This document shows, in pieces, positions 26,543 through 36,577 of a DNA stretch of 64,000 nt (position 1 is the first letter of the stretch; every line of letters begins with the position of its first letter). This DNA is from Oreocharis arfaki (lineage: Eukaryota > Chordata > Aves > Passeriformes > Paramythiidae). Where the stretch lies: positions 191,263 to 255,262 of the forward strand of contig VZRR01013776.1 in NCBI GenBank assembly GCA_013398015.1, written 5' to 3'. The notes beneath the pieces were generated by a model, which was not told where the DNA came from, ran no database searches, and worked only from the letters and a program-made list of their open reading frames with translations. The translations under genes were made by a program, and so were the position numbers.

Positions 26543-29021
26543 ATGATGAATTTGCTGTACCTCGTTGTCCTGCTGGCCATGTGCAGGCCCATGCTCAGCA
26601 TATGGGACACTTGTGGGTAAGTGGCCTCAGGCTCTTGGAGGGAGATTGGACAACACTTGGGGGGTTTTCTCTGTCCCCTCTGGCCACACTACAGTTTTAT
26701 GAGCCCCAAGTGGGAGCTTCAGTTCCTTGACAGCACCCAGGCTGCAGCACAACTTGTCTATGGGGCTCAAGCAGAAACAGGGGTGGACAGACACATGCCC
26801 CATGGGATTCCCTGGCTCTGCTGTCCATGCAAACAATGCCACGTGGGGAGGGAAGCTGACTGACCTTCAACCTGAGCAGCAGCAAGCCATCAAGCAGGAC
26901 AGCAATGACTTTCTGTTTACAGAGGGATCTGCGGTCTCTGGCCCATGTCTGCTTCCAACGGCCCCACGGCTTATGACTATGACCCCATGGCTCCAGACTA
27001 CAGTGAACTGCGCGTTGTGGGTGGCACAGCTGTCCAGCCAGGGGCCTGGGCTGGGATTGTCAGCATCCAGGATCCCTGGAAACCAGGCACAGGGCATATC
27101 TGTGGAGGGTCTCTCATCAGCACAGAGTGGGTCCTCACAGCTGCCCACTGCTTCATCAGTGCCAGGTAAGGAGGAGCAGGGAATGGGTATACCTCCACAA
27201 CACCAGCAGGTACCCTGTTGGCAGCACCATGTGCTACTCCCATTCTGTTTCCCTGCAGTGCACCCAGTGCCTGGGCACTGCAGACCCCAGCTGAGAATTC
27301 AGGAGAACACTGCACACTTGCCACTGCTTCCTAGTAGCCTCCAGGTTGACATTCTCAGAGCCTAAGGCATGCTACAGCAGTCATACAGGCTGCTTTCCTC
27401 TCTGACTTGCAAAGCAGAAGACAGGGAACTACTGGGCTGCTGCAGCACATGGCTCTGCTCCTTCTTACCTCTTTCTCCATGTGCATCTCAGGAACATCAA
27501 CACGTGGCGCGTGGTGACCGGGGCTACCCAGTTGACGCAGCTGGGCCCTGAGGTGCAAGTGCGCCAGATTCAGCAGCTACGGGTTCATGAACACTATACT
27601 CCTGGTGAGGAGAGGAACGACATTGCCCTGCTGAAACTGGACCAGCCGGTCGTGTGCAGCCGCTACGTACAGCTGGGCTGTGTACCCGATACCACACTGA
27701 ATGTGTTAGAGCTGAAAACCTGTTACATTGCTGGCTGGGGTTCCACCACTACAAGAGGTGAGTTCCCAAAAAGGACACATGCCCTGAGGGCAAACTTGGC
27801 ACAGCAGGGAGAGGGGTTGGGCTTCCCAAAAGCAGAAGCCAAAGCCAGAGCTAGGCTGTGGGACGTATGCCTCTTGAGAGAGAGTCCTGGACCACTCCCA
27901 AGGCCAGACAGAAGATAGAAAGCAGGGCAACATGGTATTTCACAAGGGAGCCCCAGGGAAGCCCTAGGGATGGGCTGTACCCCCCACCAGGAGAGGGGAA
28001 CCAGCAAGGAACTGCTGTATGCTCATTCCTTTATGTGCTCACAGCTCAAAGACCAAGCAATGTCCTGCAGGAGGCCAAGGTCCACCTCATTGATGTCCGG
28101 CTCTGTAACAGCAGCCTCTGGTACACAGGGGCCATCCACACACAAAACTTGTGTGCTGGTTACCCAGAGGGTGGCATCGACCCCTGCCAGGTAGGAGTGT
28201 GAAATGAGCCACGCAGCCTCCAGCAGCAAGGGCAGCCTGACCAGCACCACCCCAACCCAGCCCAGCACCTGCTTTGCCTGGCCAGTCACCCTCCCAGCCC
28301 CAGCTCCCCACCGCTGTTAGGGCTTCCCTCCCCTTCCCCATTTGCAGGTCCTTGCCCAGTGCCTCCATCATCCCAGAGGCCTGGCACTACACCCAGAAAG
28401 CACATCTAGTGTTCTTGGCAGTCCAGAAGTCCAGATGCCAACCCTGGAATATCCATCCTCTGCACATCCAAGATCACTGCAGAGATGAGACAGCCCTACC
28501 ACACAAGCCCCTGACCTGCTCCCAGCCAAAGTTGTGGAGGCTCTAGCACCTGAGCAGAGACTTTCTCTGCCAGGAATACAGCCCTGTCAGGGTCTGTGAG
28601 AGGAGACAGCTCTAGTGCTGTCAGCAGCCACCCAACATTACCTTATTTCTCTCTTGCTCCACTGCAGGGTGACAGCGGTGGTCCTCTGGTGTGCAAAGGC
28701 AACGATGCTGCCTACTTCTGGCTTGTTGGTGTGACCAGCTGGGGAAAAGGCTGTGCCAGTGCAAACCAGCCTGGAGTCTACACCTCCACTCAGCACTTCT
28801 ATGACTGGATCCTGGTCCAGATAGACCCGGAGCCAGATAAAAGGGCATCAAGACATTTTATGACCACCCCAACCCCCCCTCAGGAGCCAATGCCAATACC
28901 AACACCACTGAAAAGGTTTAGGTCCTGCCCATTTTCACTACAGAAGCTGATGGAATTTTTTAATCAGGTGCAGGAACTCCTTCAGGTCCTAAGAAGAAAA
29001 CTGGCTAGAGAAGCAGGATGA
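26543..29021 (+). CDS. ACR: acrosin-like serine protease, five exons, complete
   Basis: Trypsin-like (S1) protease; acrosin is the sperm acrosomal protease acting in fertilisation. Exons: 26543-26616, 26923-27165, 27492-27757, 28045-28190, 28668-29021. All introns are GT-AG and phases match, giving 360 aa plus a TGA stop. Residues 1-20 form a hydrophobic signal peptide ([12 protein letters not shown]). A short light chain with cysteines C24 and C28 follows (acrosin-type CxxxCGL). Cleavage is expected at R55/VVGG. Catalytic triad: H100 (LTAAHC), D149 (RNDIALL), S246 (GDSGGP). D240, equivalent to Asp189, predicts cleavage after Arg/Lys. [23 protein letters not shown] and [13 protein letters not shown] parallel human acrosin closely. 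The C-terminal tail has a short Pro-rich stretch and ends in a helix. The start is one of two tandem in-frame ATGs. Very likely intact; which bird acrosin paralog it is remains open. Confidence 0.92.
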
Positions 29022-29176
29022 ACAGGATCCAGTGCAGGCTGCAGTGGACCATGAGCATTAGCTTCTGGGGCAATGCCTGCTGATCTAAAGGCAGCCTCAG
29101 TGCCTAAGGCCTGCTCTATCCTGCTCATGCTTTTCCTCTGTGTGCACACAAATCCTGAAGCTGACTTAGCTGTGGA

Positions 29177-29182
29177 AATAAA
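29177..29182 (+). promoter_or_regulatory. polyadenylation signal of the acrosin-like gene
   Basis: AATAAA about 155 bases after the stop codon, followed by a GT/T-rich stretch (GTTAGTCATGTTTTCAGT), as expected for a 3' end. Confidence 0.75.
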
Positions 29183-31975
29183 GTTGCCCTGTTAGTCATG
29201 TTTTCAGTCCCATTCAGTCTCCCATGCAAGGCAAGGACTTCCACACCTGGTACTTGCAAAATTAGGCTGAGGGCAGACACCAGGCACAATAGAAAAGAGT
29301 CATTCCAAAGGACTGAAACTGTATTGGTCAGAGCAGAGGGCAAGGGTGCAGTAGAAGAAAGGAACACAGGTCACAAAGAAAACAGGGGGCTTACAGATCT
29401 GGGAAACAGCAGTTGCAAGTGCAAAGTGTCTTAGGCTGCCTACTGGTGGGATCAGTCTGTGTGTGCACTGGGGTGCAGTGCACTGGGGAAGAACTGGATT
29501 CCTTCATGACCCAGGAGACACAGTTCATAGAAAGACTCAAGGTTTGCACCAAGGACTGGGTAAAGAACTTGACATCCAACCACAGACAGTACATGGATAA
29601 ATTTCAATTTCTGTACTGTTATGTGAGGAACATGCTGTGCTTATGCATATAGGGAATGAAGGTGTGTTCGTGTTTCACTAGAAAACATCCAATCCAGATC
29701 ACTTAGAAAGGCAGAAAAGGACTGGACTGTGTTCATGTTCATGAAGGTGGTGGTTATGGATACTTGGGTGCTAGTAAAGGCATTGCTCTGTCTATGTCAA
29801 CCTGGTTTGCTGTTCACGGTAACTGTGTAAGTCTCTGTGTCTGTGTTGGTGTATCTGGCTCTTTGGAATGCACACAGGCACAGACACACAATTTTGTCCT
29901 TTAGGAAGCAGAGCTATACCTAACGAATAGTTCCGAGCTATCAGCTACCACAGACACTACTCACCTCTGACGTTACTTCCAAACATAAACTATCATACTG
30001 GCCAGGTAAAGTTTATCCATCTCAAGAAGTCTCATTGTATATAAGCCAAGTTGAGAATTCCTTGTTATGGTTATGAAATGCAGAATGACTAAAAAATTGC
30101 CATTATTATGGTAATGATATCGTAACTAGTGGTTCTTATGTAAAATATTAACTCTGAGTAGCAGAACTGTAGGGCTGAATTGCACTGAATTTTCACTGCT
30201 AATTTTTTATCTATGCACTGAGAAAGAAAATTCCTCTAAGAAAATTACAACTAAGATGTCTTCAAGAGCTTGCATTTCATAGCAGCTCTCACCTTCCTCT
30301 CAGTCTCATAAATACATACATGCAATGTGAGTTGTGAAAAAACATGATGACAATCAGTTTTCCTAAAGCAGGATGATACTGTTGCTCCAACATATTTACT
30401 GCAGTAAAAGGATGGAAAATTTCAAGCAGAAAAAAACCCCCATCTAATAATCTATTCAGAGAAGCCATAAGCTACCATTATCCAGCAGTATCACTGAGAT
30501 GCTTCTATAATGCAAAATCCATAGCAGTAAGAGTGATGCCATACTGCACTTTCCTTAAAGAACTGTCTTTGTGCTATAAGCACTCCTGCACATCTCTTTG
30601 AGGATATCTTATTGCCACAGGAGATAATGGCCAACACTTCATACTTTTTCTTTTTTGAAAGGATACTAAACAGTAAGTTACAGACTAAAACTACTATGAA
30701 ATCATTCACTTGCCTGAGATGATTGTTCCCTGTAGCTTATCCTGTGTTCCTTATAGTATATTTTTTTATATTACGTATTTATATTATATAATGACATTTC
30801 TGTTGGACATGAGGAACAATACGTAATTACATGCTTTACTGTTGTAATTTGAACCCCTGGGCACTGTGCTACTAATATTTTCTTTATGCACTGTCCTTTT
30901 ATAGCTTTTTTCAAAAATAATTCTTTCCCCAATTTCTTCGGGGAATCTTGCAAGCATGGTCTCTACTAAATGCTGTTAATTTAAACAACCTGCATCATTA
31001 GAAAGGTTAAAGAGGGAGCATGAGTGCAGTAAGATTTACTATTTTTTTTCTCTCACACTATATTTGCCTGTGCTCTTGGACAAGTCTCTGAACTGCCTTT
31101 CTGGGGTATTGTTACATATGCTTAGCAGCAGAACAAAACACAACACCAGTTTCTGGGAAAAAAATCCCAGCCAAAACCAAGACAAATGCAATACATTAAT
31201 TAGTTGTTCTTGCAACAGTGAACAGTGAGATATCAGAACTCGAACTTAAAATATGATGAATTTTAGGTGCAAAACTACCACGCTTTAAAGATAAAAACCT
31301 GCAAAGAAACAAAACATGCTCAAAGAAAACAAACAGGTCCTTCAGTACCCTGCACTGGTAATAAACATGCTCAAAACCCAAGTAGTTTGAACCAGACTAT
31401 TTTGTGTCATGGTATCTTTGCAGTCTGAAACTCCTATACACTTTCACTGGATAACCAGTATCAAAAGAGGCCTCTAAGTTTACAGTGCTTTTGGTACAGG
31501 CACATAGCAAATGGCAGGGCTGAGGAGTAATGTGCTCTGTTGACATGTGAATGGTGATACAGAGCCAGAAAAATAAATATCTAAGAATAAAGACATAGAG
31601 TAAGGAGATAAGAAATTCATAGTAAAACCAAGAATGAGATGCTTTTTTAGGAAAGGTGTCTTATTTCTGAGATGACAAGCTCTCACTTAGCACATAACAT
31701 GACAAAAATGTGAAAAACATCCCTGGATCAAATGTTCCTTGTACCGAAAGAGTGTATTTAGCACTTGTGCACTGACACCCATTTTCCGTTTTGAAATGTC
31801 CTGATGTTCATGTTAACTTCTTTCTCTAAAACTATGGTGACCTTGTTTCCTTAATGTTGGATCTTTACCAATAGCAGAATCCTATGGGATATTCCACTGT
31901 CCCGACATTAATTTGAATGTCTTTGCACAGTAGTTGCAGGTATGGTCCCTGATGACTCTTTTCTACTCCCATCTT
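29183..31975. other. intergenic, no gene recognised
   Basis: AT-rich. One 79-codon frame at 29413-29652 starts with a hydrophobic, Cys-containing segment resembling a signal peptide, but it has no recognised homolog and is not called as a gene. Confidence 0.45.
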
Positions 31976-32640
31976 CACAGAGTCACAGAATCAGCTAGGT
32001 TGGAAAAGACCTTTGAGATCATCAAGTCCAACCTATGACTGAACACCACCTTGTCCACTATACGACAACACGGAGTGCCACATCCACNCTTTTCTCCAGG
32101 CATAGCAAGCCCAGCTCCCTCAGACGCTCTTCACAGGACTTGTGTTCCAGACCCTTCATCAGCCTTATTGCCCTTCTCTGGTCTCACTCCAGCAGCTCAG
32201 TGTCCTTCCTAAATTGAGGGGCCCAGAACTGGGACACAGCACTCAAGATGTGGCCTCACCAGTGCTGAGTACAGGGGGACAATCCCTGCCCTGGTCCTGC
32301 TGGCCACACTGTTGCTGCTACAGGCCAGGATGCCATTGGCCTTCTTGGCCACCTGGGCACACCCTGGCTCATGTTCAGCTGCTGTCACCAGCACCCCCAG
32401 GCCCTTTTCTGCCTGGCCACTGTCCAGCCACTCTGTCCCCAGCCTGTGGCACTGCCTGGGGTTGTTGTGACCCAAGGGCAGGACCTGGCAATTCATCCTG
32501 TTAAACCTCATACTGCTGGATTCTGCCCGTGCATCCAGCCTGTCCAGGTCCTTCTGCAGAGCCCTCCTACTCTTCAGCAGATTGACACTCCCCTCCAACT
32601 TGGTGTCATCTCCAAATTTGCCAGTGGTGGATCTTAACAA
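31976..32640 (-). mobile_element. CR1 LINE fragment, minus orientation, with internal break
   Basis: Reversed CR1 tail at the left (CACAGAATCAGCTAGGTTGG), then reversed C-terminal RT region. The minus frame 32209-32640 contains [16 protein letters not shown] and [12 protein letters not shown]. At 32088 a single N joins two parts of CR1 that are not adjacent in the family, so sequence is missing there. Confidence 0.9.
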
Positions 32641-32654
32641 CTCAGCTACGTTAT

Positions 32655-32935
32655 TGCAGCCTTGCTTATTACAGATGGGATATCTTGTAATATTATCAAG
32701 AGGGGAATGTCTTTAAACTAAAAGAGGGTAGGTCTACATTAGATGTTAGGAAGAAATTCTTTACTGTGCGGGTGGTGAGGCACTGGAACAGGTTGCCCAG
32801 AGAAGCTGTGGATGGCCCATCCCTGGAAGCATTCAAGGTCAGGATGGATGAGCCTTTGAGCAACCTGGTCTAGTGGAAGTCGGGGTAGACTAGATGGGTC
32901 CCTTCCAACCCAAACCATTTTTTGATTCTATGAAT
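32655..32935 (+). mobile_element. CR1 3'-tail fragment, plus orientation
   Basis: CR1 3' region (TTAGATGTTAGGAAGAAATT, GAGGCACTGGAACAGGTTGC) ending in TTTTTGATTCTATGA. It lies head to head with the preceding minus copy. Confidence 0.9.
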
Positions 32936-33088
32936 GTGGTTAAAACTTTCAACATTTCACATTTCCACCTATCTAAATAGTAATAAAAAATTAAACGTTA
33001 AAAAAACCCCAACTTTGTACATTTCTAGCACAAGGGAATGACATTAGAGAAGCAGAGTAAGTACTTGTAATCTCACAATTCAAGTAAT

Positions 33089-33344
33089 TTAATCTTTCCT
33101 ACTTTTACAAATTCTGATTCCATGATGGAAATCCTTCCACATGGCATCAAGATGGAGCAGGATGTGGGCAGCACTGGGGTTTAGGAGGTGCAGGGAAAGG
33201 AGGAGGTAGAGAGTCATGTGCTGCAGAGTGATTTCAGCCAATGACAGATTCTCTTTGGAGACATAAAACAAAATGAAAGCAAATGCCAGCACTGAAAAAC
33301 AGGCTACCATTACCCAGGGAATGGGTCCCTGGGGGGCAGCTGGA
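33089..33344 (-). CDS. possible last exon encoding a single membrane span (unidentified)
   Basis: The minus strand has a good acceptor (GCTGCCCCCCAG, intron ending at 33345), followed by an open frame of about 85 codons to a TAA stop. It encodes one hydrophobic segment (WVMVACFSVLAFAFILFYV) then a polar, basic end (CKSRKD). No family recognised. It could be the membrane exon of a small type I protein, perhaps sharing a gene with the Cys-rich segment at 34.4 kb, or it could be chance. The two segments do not join in phase directly, so a further exon would be needed. Confidence 0.25.
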
Positions 33345-34387
33345 CAGCTGCCTCCAGAGTGTCTTGGCATGTCATCGACTCAGCAGGCAGCCGAGGAAGT
33401 TGCAGGGAGGACAGGTACAGCAAGGATGACTGAAGCAGTTGGCACTGGGAGAGCACTTGCCTGGGAGAGAAGGGGGAACCCTCGTGCTAAGGACCTGCAC
33501 CCCTTTCAGGGACAGGGTGACCACAGGGGACAGAGCTGGCAAGAGTGCTGGGGTCCCCTGGCCCTAGGGGTCCCACCAAGCCCTTTTCTTCCAAAAGTGG
33601 GGGGTGTCACAGCCCTGGGGCTCCTGCAAAGCTCAGGAGCCCCCTCTCTCCCAAAGAGGGGTAACAGAGTTGTGGGGATACCAGAGAGATGTCACAGACC
33701 TGAGGGTCCTGATGAGCCCAGCCACCCCCCGTGAAAGAGGTGTCATTACACTGGTTGTCCCATGGACAGAGGGTGTCACCACACCAGGGGTCTCAGGTCA
33801 TGGGGGTGTGTCATTGTCCAGGAGGTTCCACCAAACACAGCATCCCCAGGAAGAGGGTTCTCATGGAATGGGGTGTCCAGGGCCATGCTGCTGCCATTCC
33901 ACCACCCAAGGGCACCAGTCAGTGGGCCAACACTTGTCCCTGCCCCAACCACTATCCCCTGAAGGTGTCTCCAGGTCTGCAGGGAAGTCATCGCTCCAGC
34001 CCTCTCCCAGGCCAACTGGTCTCCCTTTTCCCAAGCCTCCACACCCTTCCAACCCAGACTGGTGCCTGCCTTACAACCTCAGATCAGGGAGCACCCACCC
34101 CTAGCAGCTGGCATTGTGTTGTAGTACAGGTCAGGATCCAGGCTTGTTCTCTCTCCTGAAGGAGTTATATTGACAGTGTAAAAAACCAATCATAATAAAC
34201 AAGACAAAACCAAGACACATTCCCACACTGAGGAAACACTTCCCACCCTCCAAGCTTCAGGCTAGGGTGAAGTTCCTCCTGTCCCCTGAGGTCAGCCATA
34301 GGAGGAGGCAGAAGGGTTCCCTGCAAAACTTCAGAAGTCCTGGAGGTGGCTGTAAAAATCCCACCTGCTGAGCTTGCCCACACAGGT

Positions 34388-34465
34388 GCAACTCTTGAGG
34401 TGGAACTTGCACAGCTCCTCCTTGAAGTTCATGTACACCACGGGGCCACAGTCTTGGGTTCTGCA
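34388..34465 (-). CDS. possible Cys-rich exon (unidentified)
   Basis: The minus strand shows a potential acceptor (GATGTTGCAG) followed by about 26 codons rich in cysteine (QDCGPVVYMNFKEELCKF, then SCTCVG). A possible donor follows at CAGCAG/GTGGGA. The spacing CxC-V-G recalls EGF-like or other extracellular modules, but I cannot name a family. A longer open frame in the same phase reaches upstream to 34519. Confidence 0.25.
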
Positions 34466-36550
34466 ACATCTAGACACCCATGGCCTGTCAGCATCTGCAG
34501 GACAGCCCTCCGCCCCCACCCATCTGGGGCACCCACGATGTCTTATTTTGTCTTCTGTCTTTTAATTAAAAGGTAACAGCTCTCAGTATTGTCTATTTGC
34601 CTTTCTGTCTGTTCATTCAGAGACTTTGTGACATTTGTTCCAAGTTAGGACTACATTAGTGTTACTGTGCAACTAACAGCTTCAGCAGTCAGTGGAGTAA
34701 ATTTACACTGTAGTTTGCATTATAGGACTTAATTTTTAGCTGCTTTAAAAATACTGAACTTTTGGTTCTGGAAAGTTCTTTGTTGTGTGTTCTCGGGCTG
34801 TGTACACAGACTGGGGATTCCCAATGTTCTCTGTTCTTGTTGTCAGAAATGTCTGTAAACCTCACAGAAAAGATGTCCCTTCCCATTCAAATTCTCCTCC
34901 ACTATGGTATGGCAATGGCTGCCCTCCAATCTCTATCCAGTTCTGTCAATGGTGACCATGAGCAATTTTCCTTACAGTGATTTTTTTAGGCTAAGCAGTA
35001 AGATGGGTTTAAATTCCAGTGTTTTTCTTGGACACAAACTTTCAATGCACAAATTTCATCATGCCTTCAAATTCTCAGAAGCTGACTTTGCAATTTGCAA
35101 TGACATTTAGTGGAGGGGCTGGACATTATCAAATGTTTACAGTAAAATAGATAGAATGTCCAGTGGCGCTTATGTTATGGCTTGCCTCATATGTCACCTT
35201 TAAACTTTACATGCTGTATGGTTTTATCCTCTTACAGAGCCCTTAAGAAGTGTGGTTAAAAATGGTTTTCTGTTCCTACTCTGTTAGTTTTAAGTGAATA
35301 TTTATCCATTATTTTTCTGATCGTAATGCTGATAAATAAATGGAATAACAGATTTACAAATAAGGACAATAATTGACTAAATTACAGTAAGGTATCACAG
35401 ATGCAATTACAGAAAATTCATGTAACTGAAGCAAAAGCACCAACAGAAGTAAGATCAAAGCAGTCCAATGGCTTATAGTAGTGAATAAAGAAGAAAAAGC
35501 CATTATTTCAACAGAATTATTTGAAATATTGATCAAGATGCTAAACACTGTTGATTTAAAGCTAATAAACATTTGAATTCCAAACTGGAATTCCAAATGT
35601 GTTCTTCAGAAACTAAACTGCTGCTGTGATTTTCGCATTTCAGAAAAAAAAGACAATGCAGTTATGCTTCGTTTATTTTCAGGTGGGACAATCAAATCTC
35701 GGGGAAAGTCTATACTTCTTTTGTCAGCAGTAATACCATAACATAGTTATATTCTTTCCACCACCAGGATTCCATGGCACATTTATTAATGTCATGCACA
35801 CATGGCACTGAAAACACTAAGCAGTCCAACAATTTAAAGAGTTGTATTTAATAAATGATTTATGAATGGTTTACAGGTTGAAGGTGAGAATTAACCTTTT
35901 TGAGCATTGTAGCACTTTGGCCACTGACATCAAGTAGAGCCAAAATGTCACAGACCAATCAAACACCGTTCTCTGCTGTAAGCCTGCCCATGATGAATGG
36001 ACCTGCAACAGACAGGTCAGTGACAGACCATTCAATAAGTAGAGTATATACAACTTCTCTGGCACTTAAGGATGTTCCTTCATGTTGCTCTCATCCCCGC
36101 TGGCAATTTGTCTAAACTAAGAAGCCTTGCCTGTTACAGACATCCAGGTGTAAGTTTTGCTTCTGCTCCTTCATAGTGTGGTGTGCAGGTATATCCCTGC
36201 TTCTTCCTTTGCAAGCCTGACAAGCTCCTCCTGACCTTCCTTGTCTTTCTGTCTTGTTGCTCATCCAACTTACAACGTCTCTCTTTTCCAGGGAGAACAC
36301 ATGACCACACATCAGCTTGGCCACTGGAAATGTCCTGCACAGAGATTATCAAAGGGTCAATTCCTTTCTCTACATGCATTTGCTACCTACATTTTGATTC
36401 TTGCTCCTGGGAGGTAGAAAACCTGAAACAAGGTATATTGTACACTAGCGAGTTTGGGGGTTATAAATGTCTTTAAAGGACTTCAGTGTGCTGGAATAAT
36501 GCTGGTAGGGATGGAGAAAACATTCTATTCATTCTCCTATACATCCATGT

Positions 36551-36577
36551 CCATCCATCCATCCACCCATCCATCCC
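36551..36577. repeat. (CCAT)n microsatellite
   Basis: Short tandem of CATC/CCAT units with one variant CACC. Confidence 0.75.

Noticed and set aside
26727..27365. 212-codon plus frame in the acrosin-like region
   Set aside because: It is out of frame with the protease exons and runs through introns; the spliced five-exon model explains the region.
26543..29021. Other trypsin-like proteases (PRSS, plasma kallikrein types)
   Set aside because: The two-Cys light chain, [23 protein letters not shown] and the terminal helix all follow acrosin.
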